Below are positions 1 through 6,283 of a stretch of 6,396 nucleotides of DNA, in pieces; positions within the stretch are counted from its first letter, which is position 1; each line of letters begins with the position of its first letter. The notes below the pieces were generated by a model. The model worked only from the letters and a program-made list of their open reading frames with translations, did no database searches and was not told the origin of the DNA. The position numbers were made by a program, and so were the translations under genes. Origin of the DNA: an uncultured Lachnospiraceae bacterium (lineage in GTDB: Bacteria; Bacillota; Clostridia; Lachnospirales; Lachnospiraceae); the NCBI GenBank assembly GCA_902803745.1, contig CADCRB010000221.1:1-6396 (forward strand), given 5' to 3'.

Positions 1-895
1 ACGCATTGCCATACCTCAGCTGCCAAACAGCAAGTGAGTTAGGCCACTGATCATCATCCGCGCAGACCAGGGACATATCCACGGTAGCTCTTACCGGTTC
101 ACCGTTGGGATTAAACATGGTATAGTTGGCTCCCACGCTTCGAAGCACTCCTGTGTAGCAGATATTTCCCCAGTTAAAAGTCACTACTCTTGTATTGGGA
201 TTTCTGAGAGCAGCTATGAAACCTTCCACCTCTGTCTGAATGGAGACCTTTTTAGCTCCTAAAGCAGACATTCCGGCTTTAGCTAATCCCTTACCCACAC
301 TTGTAACGTTCAATGTAAGCTTATCATCCAGAAAGGCATCCTGATTGTCACAGGAATCAAAGAGCAGGCTGACACTCATGATTATAGTTGTAGTACCCGG
401 TGCATAGCTTGCGCTCTGATCTTCCTTACCGTCGTGATTCCGGTCCTCCTTGTCATAGCTCAGTCTCTGTACCAGACCTCCCGCATGTCCTGAAAGCTGC
501 AGGCTCGACGGATTAAACTGGACCGTAAAATATTTTCTTCCCGGATTTATATATTTTTCCTTATTCTGTTCTGCCCTTCTTACAAAACCATCCTTGACTT
601 TCTTTACATCTGCTGAGTTCAGGACACCGTCTTTTACCATCTTGGTGTACTGCCCCGCCACCTTATTAAACTGCATATCGGCGATATTATCTGTAAGGAG
701 ACCGGCGTTTGCCATACCTTTTCCGGCACTTAAATTAGACTTGGATAATTTACCCGATACACTCTTTTTCTGAACCTCCGGGGCAGCCTCCCTTTCAGGG
801 GCTTCCCGGAGTCTGAGATCTACGACCTCCACTACGGCCTTTTCCACGACTCCCGCATTCTGCTTCAGATTTTTCCCAATATCCGCTAATCCCAT
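1..895 (-). CDS. CIS tube protein (Afp7/Pvc7-like), second paralogue, 3' end outside window
   Basis: I translated this frame by hand: 298 codons from the ATG at 893-895 with no stop before the window edge, so the C-terminus is missing. The start is well supported by AAGGAG five bases upstream. The family forms the tube-to-spike adaptor of contractile injection systems (Afp7/Pvc7, CIS tube domain). Diagnostic parts are VQFNPSSLQL (residues 125-134), SLLFD (176-180), VVTFNWGNICYTG (237-249) and NYTMFNPNGEPVRA (257-270), the usual beta-strand core. The first strand (VEKAVVEVVDLRL, 17-29) is separated from the core by about 90 polar residues, longer than I would expect for the family. Residues 151-159 (DRNHDGKED) resemble a calcium-binding loop. 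It is clearly paralogous to the gene at 929-1816. Whether a LysM domain follows cannot be seen here. The family call is firm; the exact position in the particle is inferred. Confidence 0.85.
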   Translation of the reverse strand, partial: MGLADIGKNLKQNAGVVEKAVVEVVDLRLREAPEREAAPEVQKKSVSGKLSKSNLSAGKGMANAGLLTDNIADMQFNKVAGQYTKMVKDGVLNSADVKKVKDGFVRRAEQNKEKYINPGRKYFTVQFNPSSLQLSGHAGGLVQRLSYDKEDRNHDGKEDQSASYAPGTTTIIMSVSLLFDSCDNQDAFLDDKLTLNVTSVGKGLAKAGMSALGAKKVSIQTEVEGFIAALRNPNTRVVTFNWGNICYTGVLRSVGANYTMFNPNGEPVRATVDMSLVCADDDQWPNSLAVWQLRYGNA

Positions 896-900
896 GAATA

Positions 901-906
901 CTCCTT
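901..906 (-). promoter_or_regulatory. Ribosome binding site of the second CIS tube paralogue
   Basis: The minus strand reads AAGGAG, five bases before the ATG at 893-895. It lies in the 33-nt gap after the preceding CIS tube gene and fixes the start of the partial gene at 895. Confidence 0.75.
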
Positions 907-928
907 AAGCCATAAACTGTCATCAGGA

Positions 929-1816
929 TCAAAGCTTCAGATTCAGAAAACTGTTATTAGTAACCTGATCGAACACTGATGCGCCCGGTCCCTGGTCGGT
1001 AAAAGTCTTCTTAAACGAAGCATCCCAGTAGCTGTCGTCATACCGGTAAGCCCTGTCCGGATCGGTCGCGTCAGGACTTCCGTCTCCCTGTCTTATCTGA
1101 ATGTTTGCCGTCCCTCTGATAGGAAAACCTTTTTTATTGAACATTGTATATCTCGTTGTTACCTCGGTCATCTCACCGCGAAAGCACAAGGCTCCCCAAT
1201 AAAAGATCACATGCCGCGCAGACGGTACGCTGAGCAGTGACAGCAGTCCCTCCATCTGCCGCTGTACGCTGTAATCACCCCTAGCCGCGCTGGTAACTGC
1301 ATTTTTGATATTAGAAGCTGTCATTCCTGTCAAAGGATTATCACTCGTCATGAATGCATCCATATTGTTGAAATCATCAAATAAAAGCTCACAGGACAAG
1401 GTTGTAGATGCAGGCGCTGTATACTGCTGCACCTGGGTCGCGCCTGCTCCTCCGCTGTATGCCATCTGCCGGCCCGCAGTGGTATCAAGCCTTACGCTTG
1501 TGGGATTATACTGAAGCTCAAGCGCGATAAAATGTTTGTTCTGCAGCTTTGATTTGATATCACTGAAGCTCGCGACCTTTCCGTTATCAAGTGTTTTCTG
1601 TGCGAGCTTCATAAGATCGCCATTGATTCCTCCCGGACGGCCGGCCGGTCCCGCCAGCTCGTCGATGGAGCCTTTAATATCTTTTACCGCTACCTGATCT
1701 ATAGTCGTTTCACGCTCTCCTTCTTCAACGTCGATCTTCCTGATCACCAGGATCGCCTTTGCGATATTTCCTGTGGCGCTTGACAGAAGATTCTGTCCCA
1801 TTTTTGCAAAATCCAT
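929..1816 (-). CDS. CIS tube protein (Afp7/Pvc7-like), first paralogue
   Basis: This complete 295-residue protein carries the CIS tube core: ELQYNPTSVRL (100-110), CELLFDDF (142-149), HVIFYWGALCFRGEM (202-216) and RYTMFNKKGFPIRGTANI (222-239). In Afp/PVC particles such proteins sit between the inner tube and the spike complex. A first strand, AKAILVIRKID (19-29), is followed by about 65 mostly polar residues before the core, matching the arrangement in its downstream neighbour. Afp7-type proteins often end in a peptidoglycan-binding LysM domain. Here the last 50 residues are acidic and aromatic (RAYRYDDSYW at 255-264) with no LysM pattern that I can see. The gene starts 3 nt after the stop of the 755-residue gene. 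Its GAGGA ribosome binding site (1826-1830) lies inside the end of that gene, nine bases from the ATG, so translation is probably coupled. No signal peptide or membrane segment is visible. Confidence 0.87.
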   Translation of the reverse strand: MDFAKMGQNLLSSATGNIAKAILVIRKIDVEEGERETTIDQVAVKDIKGSIDELAGPAGRPGGINGDLMKLAQKTLDNGKVASFSDIKSKLQNKHFIALELQYNPTSVRLDTTAGRQMAYSGGAGATQVQQYTAPASTTLSCELLFDDFNNMDAFMTSDNPLTGMTASNIKNAVTSAARGDYSVQRQMEGLLSLLSVPSARHVIFYWGALCFRGEMTEVTTRYTMFNKKGFPIRGTANIQIRQGDGSPDATDPDRAYRYDDSYWDASFKKTFTDQGPGASVFDQVTNNSFLNLKL

Positions 1817-1819
1817 ATT

Positions 1820-4087
1820 TTACAATCCTCTTCTGCTTTTTTCGTTCCTTAGTCTTTTTTCCAGTCTGGTCAATACCTGCTCTGATATGGCTCCCATCTG
1901 TGATCTGACTCCGCGGTTTACCATATCCTCTATATCCGCAATCTCCCTTTCGGTCAGATTACGGTCGGTATTTCTGGTTATCGTAGTAGTATTTACAGTC
2001 CGGGTCTCGCTTATATCCTGGGCATTGCTTATATCCTGAGTCTGTCTGGTTTCCCTGCTTCTGTAGGTGTCCAATATCTCGGTCAGCTCATCTTCGGTAA
2101 GTCTCTCTTCTTTTTTGAAGAAAAGCTCCTCGCTCTCAGTCCTGATATCCTCAGGGATCTCAGGCTCCTGCGCTCTTTCCGAAATCTGCTGCATTCTCAT
2201 GATCTCTTCTGCTGCCTGAGCCACATTTCCGGATACGATATTCATATCCTGTACAGCAGCGGGATTTTCCAGATACTGCTCTATCACGTTAAATACCTGA
2301 GCCGCGCTGTCAGGGAAGAGCCTTGATATCTCGCTGAAGACTTCGCGTCTCCTTGCCTCCTCTGCTCCGTCGCCCTCTTCCAGACTCTGCAGTATGGCCT
2401 TCTCATCCTCAAGAGCCATCAGCGCTTCCCGTCTTGTCCGCTCCCTTCCTCCTGTGGCACGGCGCTCGGGAGTGAGCTGCTTTAATATCTCTCTCATCTG
2501 CTCATAGCGTGAGACATTAGCGAGGTTCATCTCGTTCATCTGTCTGATCTGATTTTCTATGAGCTCTATATTGCCCTCATTCTCCTCTATCTCGGAGAGC
2601 TCCTCAAACTCGGTATAATCAAGTCTTAAACTGGTATCGCCCTCAGTGATGCCTCCGGTCCTTATTACAGGATTACTTTCATAGGACGTATTGCTTACGC
2701 GGTTTATCGTATTTTCGGAGGACCTGTAAAGCGCGCCCCTGTACTCGGTCCAGCTGTTATTGGCAATTATCCTCTCGTAGCCCGTATGATAAAGATTCTT
2801 TACTATATCGTAGAGTACCGCGGCATTTATCGTTTCTCTTACAGCCGTTTCTTTCAGGGTCCCGCTCTTAAGCTCCCTCTCGTAGAGGTTGCGGCTTTCA
2901 TAGATGATGCGCTCCCTTAGGCGCTCCGTGATATTACCGGCTGCCTCATCTGACGGCGCTCCCTCAGAGCCTTCCCTGTATACTATCTCAGCTCCTTCAC
3001 GCTCGGTAAGCCTTGCTTCTCTTAGCTCCCTGCTTTCCCTTATGCTGTTTTGAAGCTCCAGATATCTCTCCCGCTCTCTCTCGCTTAAGATCTCAGTGCC
3101 GGGCTCGCTCTCCCTTGTGGCGCCGCCTTCCGTATCCTCCGCTTCGCCGCTTCGGGCAGCTTCTTCTCTTAATATGAGCTCTGCCCTTTCATGCTCGCTA
3201 AGGGAAAGTATGCTCTCTCTTTCACTCTCCCTTAATAACCTTTCGGTCTCGGAAAGCCGGGTCCTCTCTGTCTGAGTGGTGCTCTCTCTGTAAAGTGCGC
3301 CCTCTCTCTGCTCCTGCTCTCCCTCCGGTCCGGTCTCACCGGTTTCTCCTGCTTCTTCCCGGTAATATATATCGGCTCCCTCACGTACCATCTCAGTAAG
3401 GAAGTTTTGCACCAGCATCTCCTTTGCGATATTCTCCTGCTCTGAGATCATCTGTTCCGCAAGATTTATCCGGGTCTCATCAAGGCTTTTATTGAAGTTT
3501 GCCACTATCTGGTATATGGCGCCTGTCTGAAGCCTGCGCATTATGTTCTGGCTTAAGCTCTGCTCCCTGAGGGTTAAGCCTGCGTCAAGACCTCTTTCCA
3601 CTATCTCTCTGGACAGCTCCAGAGTCTCGATCCTAAGCTCCTCATTTTCTCTGTCCAGTGTCACGGAGAGATAATCATTGATGAAGTCCTCTTCCAGACG
3701 GGATTCATTCATCATCCGCCTGACTTCATTCATGAACTTCCTGTCGTCCTTTATTCCGATCTTGTAGAGCGCATCCGTGATGTATGCCCTGTCCTGATAG
3801 GAAAGCTCCGTATTGACCGAGAGCATGATCCGGTTCAGCATATTATTGATGATATCAAGCTTTTCTTCATTACGGCTGGATATCAGTGTATTGCCGACTA
3901 TGGTAGTAGCTCCGCCCTCGGCTATATATATCTCAGGAGGAGAATTCACTATGTGAAGCAGCTCCTCCTCTCCGATCTCTATACCGATCAGCGAGTAATT
4001 TCCCGCTATCCTTTCTCCGAAGGATTCATGATCTTTCATAAAATCAGTGCGGGTCTTTAATTCTAAAGGTGCCTTTAATGTGATCAT
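1820..4087 (-). CDS. Unrecognised 755-residue Glu/Arg-rich helical protein of the CIS operon
   Basis: I do not recognise this family. The protein has no cysteine, a single tryptophan (W446), and is dominated by Glu, Arg, Ser and Leu. Residues 1-235 look like a mostly helical folded region with a beta-like start (MITLKAPLEL). Residues 235-405 are low-complexity E/R-rich with a recurring REGA..YRE motif. Residues 490-670 again look helical, possibly coiled-coil. A polar Thr/Asn stretch (680-710) leads to a basic C-terminal helix ending LEKRLRNEKSRRGL. No signal peptide, membrane segment, enzyme motif or toxin motif is evident. It starts 5 nt after the tube gene stop without a clear Shine-Dalgarno, which suggests translational coupling, and ends 3 nt before the CIS tube gene. 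The position implies a structural, scaffold or cargo-loading role, but that is inference. A tape-measure protein is an alternative, although those normally lie further downstream in such clusters. Confidence 0.8.
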   Translation of the reverse strand: MITLKAPLELKTRTDFMKDHESFGERIAGNYSLIGIEIGEEELLHIVNSPPEIYIAEGGATTIVGNTLISSRNEEKLDIINNMLNRIMLSVNTELSYQDRAYITDALYKIGIKDDRKFMNEVRRMMNESRLEEDFINDYLSVTLDRENEELRIETLELSREIVERGLDAGLTLREQSLSQNIMRRLQTGAIYQIVANFNKSLDETRINLAEQMISEQENIAKEMLVQNFLTEMVREGADIYYREEAGETGETGPEGEQEQREGALYRESTTQTERTRLSETERLLRESERESILSLSEHERAELILREEAARSGEAEDTEGGATRESEPGTEILSERERERYLELQNSIRESRELREARLTEREGAEIVYREGSEGAPSDEAAGNITERLRERIIYESRNLYERELKSGTLKETAVRETINAAVLYDIVKNLYHTGYERIIANNSWTEYRGALYRSSENTINRVSNTSYESNPVIRTGGITEGDTSLRLDYTEFEELSEIEENEGNIELIENQIRQMNEMNLANVSRYEQMREILKQLTPERRATGGRERTRREALMALEDEKAILQSLEEGDGAEEARRREVFSEISRLFPDSAAQVFNVIEQYLENPAAVQDMNIVSGNVAQAAEEIMRMQQISERAQEPEIPEDIRTESEELFFKKEERLTEDELTEILDTYRSRETRQTQDISNAQDISETRTVNTTTITRNTDRNLTEREIADIEDMVNRGVRSQMGAISEQVLTRLEKRLRNEKSRRGL
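2873..3385 (-). repeat. Glu/Arg-rich low-complexity segment with recurring REGA..YRE motif
   Basis: Residues 235-405 of the 755-residue protein. The related strings REGADIYYREE (235-245), REGALYREST (261-270) and REGAEIVYREG (363-373) occur here, and a fourth, weaker one (YRGALYRSSE, 449-458) lies just outside. Between them are dense E/R/S runs such as SERERERYLEL (335-345). On the plus strand this appears as CTCTCT-rich polypyrimidine DNA. The similarity is at protein level; the DNA copies are diverged. Confidence 0.6.
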
Positions 4088-4092
4088 ATTAT

Positions 4093-5598
4093 TTACATAT
4101 CAGACAAGGCCTGCGCCTTAAGTGCTCTCCTTGTAGGGGGCCATTTCACAGGTGTCGGTTTCTTATTTGTATTGCGGTTTTGCTTATGACTGGTGCCGCC
4201 TCCGTCCACAGAGCCGTCATATACCCATTCATTAGCCTTTCCCTCAGTCTCAAGCTTGGACTTGGGATCATTCGTGCTTCGGTTCGTCTCATGAGCCTTG
4301 CCGGATCCTTTCGCTTTACCGTCCCCGATCCACTCATTTGCCTTACCCCTGGTCTCTCCGTCTGATCTGTGGTCATTCATTCTGGCGCGCTTATCGGTAT
4401 GGAACTGCGAATTTCCTACATATGGAGTAGGATCCAGGGCAGATCCGTTTGAAGGAGGACCAAACTGCCACATTTTCTTCTTTCCGTCTCCTTCGCGCTT
4501 GGACTTGGGATCGTTCTTGCTGCGGTTGTTCGGATGATCCTTTCCGCCGCCCGTAGGATGCTGCTTATCCAAAAGCCATGTATTCGCCTTTCCCTGGCCT
4601 TCAAGCTTGGACTTTGCATCATTCTTGCTGCGGTTACTGTCATGATCTTTTCCGCCGCCGGTAGGATGATCCTTATCAATGATCCACTGGTTCTCCTTTC
4701 CTCTGGTCTCTCCGTCTGATCTGTGGTCATTCATTCTGGCGCGTTTATCGGTATGGAACTGTGCATTACCGACATACGGAGTAGGATTAAGCGCAGTTCC
4801 GTTTGAAGGAGGGCCAAACTGCCACATTTTCTTCTTTCCCTTTGCCTCACCCTCTGCTTTCGTATCATTTGTCGCAGGATGATCGACAGAAGGAATATGA
4901 CGTTTTTTATTACCCTGGAAATTCGCCTTGTTGATCTGCCATCTGCCCTTATCGGCAATTCCGATCATATCTGTCTTGCTCTTGTTCTTGCTCCTGTTGC
5001 TGGTATGGGCTTCACCCTTACCCAGATATGTGGGGTTCGTTTTGGCATCATCAAATTTCCAGGCGCCGTCCCTTTCCCAGGCAGGATTGAGCTGATTGAT
5101 CGCAAAAAGCTCCTTGTAAGCTATAGTAGTAGTCTCAGTGAGGAGCTTGCTGCTCTCTGCATTCAGTTCGCCGTACTCCTTTGCAGTCACAGTGCAGCCT
5201 GTAAAAATATATGCTCTTGCGCAGTTATCAAAGCTAAAGTTATCGCCGGCGTTTTTGGTAAACGACCTGTTTACGTAGAGAATAACCGGCAGAATCAGAT
5301 CAGTGCCCAAAGCCAGAGGATCAATAAAGCCGGAGTTGGTGTCAAACATACCAGAATCCACACCCACATAACGCTCCACCTGAAACGTAAAAGGCTTTGA
5401 AATGGGTTTTCTGAGCATATGAACGTAGTCGTTAAGTCCGCCTTCCTGATAGTAGTCAAACTCATTTTCCTTGGTAAATACTCTTACGGACCTGACGGGC
5501 ACGAAAAAAGCAGCTTCTACTTCAAGACCGAAGTTGTAGCTTACCGCCGGATTAAGCTGGCTTTTCTTTTGTGATCTGTCGTAATTTCCCCCTGACAT
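4093..5598 (-). CDS. gp19-type CIS/phage tube protein with Trp-repeat C-terminal extension
   Basis: Residues 1-170 resemble the T4 gp19/Hcp-like tube fold of CIS tubes. There is an N-terminal NPAVSYNFGLEVE strand (16-28) and the family-typical FDYYQEGGLNDYVHMLRKP (47-65). A closing segment, AYIFTGCTVTAKEYGELNAE (129-148), is followed by TTTIAYKELF (156-165). A usual tube protein stops near here, at about 140-180 residues. This one continues for about 330 very hydrophilic, basic residues (180-501) built from Trp-anchored repeats, making 501 in all. I do not recognise the repeats as any known domain. The start has AGGAG (5605-5609) six bases upstream. It follows DUF6760 after a 110-nt gap, and its stop is 5 nt before the next start. 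In Afp/PVC a second gp19-like protein caps the tube end, so this may be a specialised tube layer or a tube-fused cargo rather than the bulk subunit. The N-terminal fold call is good; the role of the extension is unknown. Confidence 0.83.
   Translation of the reverse strand: MSGGNYDRSQKKSQLNPAVSYNFGLEVEAAFFVPVRSVRVFTKENEFDYYQEGGLNDYVHMLRKPISKPFTFQVERYVGVDSGMFDTNSGFIDPLALGTDLILPVILYVNRSFTKNAGDNFSFDNCARAYIFTGCTVTAKEYGELNAESSKLLTETTTIAYKELFAINQLNPAWERDGAWKFDDAKTNPTYLGKGEAHTSNRSKNKSKTDMIGIADKGRWQINKANFQGNKKRHIPSVDHPATNDTKAEGEAKGKKKMWQFGPPSNGTALNPTPYVGNAQFHTDKRARMNDHRSDGETRGKENQWIIDKDHPTGGGKDHDSNRSKNDAKSKLEGQGKANTWLLDKQHPTGGGKDHPNNRSKNDPKSKREGDGKKKMWQFGPPSNGSALDPTPYVGNSQFHTDKRARMNDHRSDGETRGKANEWIGDGKAKGSGKAHETNRSTNDPKSKLETEGKANEWVYDGSVDGGGTSHKQNRNTNKKPTPVKWPPTRRALKAQALSDM
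4327..4485. repeat. Direct DNA repeat, copy 1 (354-nt period)
   Basis: This matches 4681-4839 at an offset of exactly 354 nt. The stretches 4349-4389 (41 nt) and 4391-4407 (17 nt) are identical to the partner copy, and the end covering the CCACATTTTCTTC region is nearly so. It encodes the long unit that starts at W377 of the tube protein. Confidence 0.85.
4471..4686 (-). repeat. Two tandem 108-nt short units
   Basis: Residues 305-340 (4579-4686) and 341-376 (4471-4578) are adjacent 36-residue copies sharing DK.HPTGGGKDH..NRSKND.KSK.EG.GK. Their DNA is similar but less so than the 354-nt pair. They form the short-short part of the higher-order block. Confidence 0.75.
4681..4839. repeat. Direct DNA repeat, copy 2 (354-nt period)
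   Basis: Partner of 4327-4485, encoding the long unit that starts at W259. Identity falls away abruptly beyond about 4839, where the sequence changes to the degenerate earlier units. Confidence 0.85.
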
Positions 5599-5604
5599 TT
5601 CTGA

Positions 5605-5609
5605 CTCCT
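5605..5609 (-). promoter_or_regulatory. Ribosome binding site of the tube-fusion gene
   Basis: AGGAG on the minus strand, six bases before the ATG at 5596-5598. It supports MSGGNYD as the N-terminus and independent initiation despite the 110-nt gap after DUF6760. Confidence 0.7.
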
Positions 5610-5708
5610 GTTACTTTATTCTTCATCGCGCTTTCCGAAGATCAGACTGCGCACATTTTTCGGTTGCAATTTCAGCGAATACTTTCCTTACCGCCTTATG
5701 TCCATGGC

Positions 5709-5924
5709 TTATCCGAAGGATATCCCGTTCGGATTCCATTCGGTAATGCTCTTCTCCTTTTTATCCTTGGAGGGACTGAGTTCCTTATTTATTCCCGAGA
5801 TCTCGCTGCACCACTTCCGTCTCTGTCTGTGCTCCAGTCCCAGCACGTTGTCTTCACTCCAGTGGAAGTAATATGAGATGAATGCCATCTCCTTATAGAG
5901 CTCGTCTTCGGGATAGAGCCTCAT
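5709..5924 (-). CDS. DUF6760 family small CIS protein
   Basis: A 71-residue protein whose first 50 residues match my recollection of the DUF6760 family found in extracellular CIS clusters. It has RLYPEDELYKEMAFISYYFHW (2-22), then LGLEHRQRRKW (28-38) and a helical EISGINKEL end. Conserved features are the Tyr-Pro start, the aromatic YYFHW cluster and the LEH..RR.W helix. The remaining 20 residues are a Lys/Ser-rich tail. The start overlaps the stop of the assembly gene as ATGA (5921-5924). GGAGGG lies too close to the ATG to act as a normal binding site, so coupled translation is likely. Its biochemical role is not established; its regular position beside tube and Afp7-like genes suggests a part in tube or baseplate assembly. 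There is no signal peptide or membrane segment. Confidence 0.82.
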   Translation of the reverse strand: MRLYPEDELYKEMAFISYYFHWSEDNVLGLEHRQRRKWCSEISGINKELSPSKDKKEKSITEWNPNGISFG

Positions 5925-6283
5925 CCCTCCCCGGTAAAATTTAGCGGTACCTCAAAGGTCTTGCCGCAGTCGGGGCAGGTCGCCGTAAGCGTTGGCGGCT
6001 CAATGTCGTTTATCCTCTGATACATATCCTGAAGATATGCCAGATCCGCGGTAAAGAGCTTTTCTACAAGGGTTGCCGTGATCGAATCCACACCTTCGAT
6101 CTCTGTGATGACCCTGCTTAAGATCACGATGGTAAGATACGAAGGATTCTGCAGCACTCTGGGATCCCTTGTAGCGGAGATCTCGTCTCCTGCCGTGGCA
6201 AGTCTCATTTTGCCTCTTTTGTGAAGCTCTCCTGCATTGTCCAGGTACCCTTTTGGAAGAGTAAATTCATATATTGTTTCCAT
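5921..6283 (-). CDS. CIS tail-assembly / T4 baseplate-like protein with CPxC motif
   Basis: A 120-residue protein of the type annotated as phage tail assembly or T4 baseplate-like protein in CIS clusters. Recognisable parts are YEFTLPKGYLDNAGELHKRG (5-24), MRLATAGDEI (26-35), RDPRVLQNPSYLTIVILSRV (39-58), LFTADLAYLQDMYQRIN (76-92) and a C-terminal TCPDCGKTFEVPL (102-114). The single CPDC pair is half of a zinc-ribbon-like knuckle. It would need a partner chain to complete a four-ligand site. The frame remains open upstream to a Met at 6374-6376, but the start at 6281-6283 is preferred. It has AGGAGG four bases before it and the family begins at this strand. The gene is followed by DUF6760 with an ATGA overlap. 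It probably acts as an assembly factor or baseplate component in the cytoplasm; that role is inferred from the family and context. Confidence 0.85.
   Translation of the reverse strand: METIYEFTLPKGYLDNAGELHKRGKMRLATAGDEISATRDPRVLQNPSYLTIVILSRVITEIEGVDSITATLVEKLFTADLAYLQDMYQRINDIEPPTLTATCPDCGKTFEVPLNFTGEG

Larger units (their letters stand above)
4141..5061 (-). repeat. Array of about eight Trp-anchored protein repeats
   Basis: Units begin at W180, W220, W259, W305, W341, W377, W423 and W458, with a terminal W486. Spacings are 40, 39, 46, 36, 36, 46, 35 and 28 residues. Short units follow the pattern W..D...GGGK.H..NRSKNDPKSK.EG.GK. Long units (from W259 and W377) contain WQFGPPSNG, TPYVGN, QFHTDKRARMNDHRSDGE and TRGK. 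Order is long-short-short repeated, giving a 118-residue (354-nt) higher-order period. There are almost no hydrophobic residues apart from Trp. Confidence 0.85.

Noticed and set aside
1773..2039. Plus-strand 88-codon open frame with a hydrophobic stretch
   Set aside because: It is antisense to the 755-residue gene and the CIS tube gene start. The hydrophobicity is the complement of E/R-rich codons, and there is no supporting context.
4146..4958. Second minus-strand frame through the repeat array that is nearly open (interrupted at 4416 and 4731)
   Set aside because: The repeated units lack stops in this frame by composition, so the openness is multiplied by duplication. There are no proper starts, and the product is Arg/Ser-rich noise.
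4141..5061. CRISPR array or satellite-like non-coding repeat
   Set aside because: Unit lengths are all multiples of three and copies preserve the protein frame and Trp anchors. There are no short identical repeats with unique spacers.
4879..5400. Plus-strand open frame of 173 codons antisense to the tube protein
   Set aside because: It lies wholly opposite the well-supported tube gene, has no ribosome binding site that I can defend, and encodes no recognisable protein. It is a shadow of the codon pattern.
5632..5663. Possible hairpin (CCGAA...TTCGG) in the 110-nt gap as a terminator
   Set aside because: The stem is only five base pairs with a loop of about 19 nt and no T-run in the transcribed direction. 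Too weak to call.
5571..5876. Plus-strand 101-codon open frame over the DUF6760 region
   Set aside because: It overlaps DUF6760 and the tube gene start on the opposite strand, with no family match.
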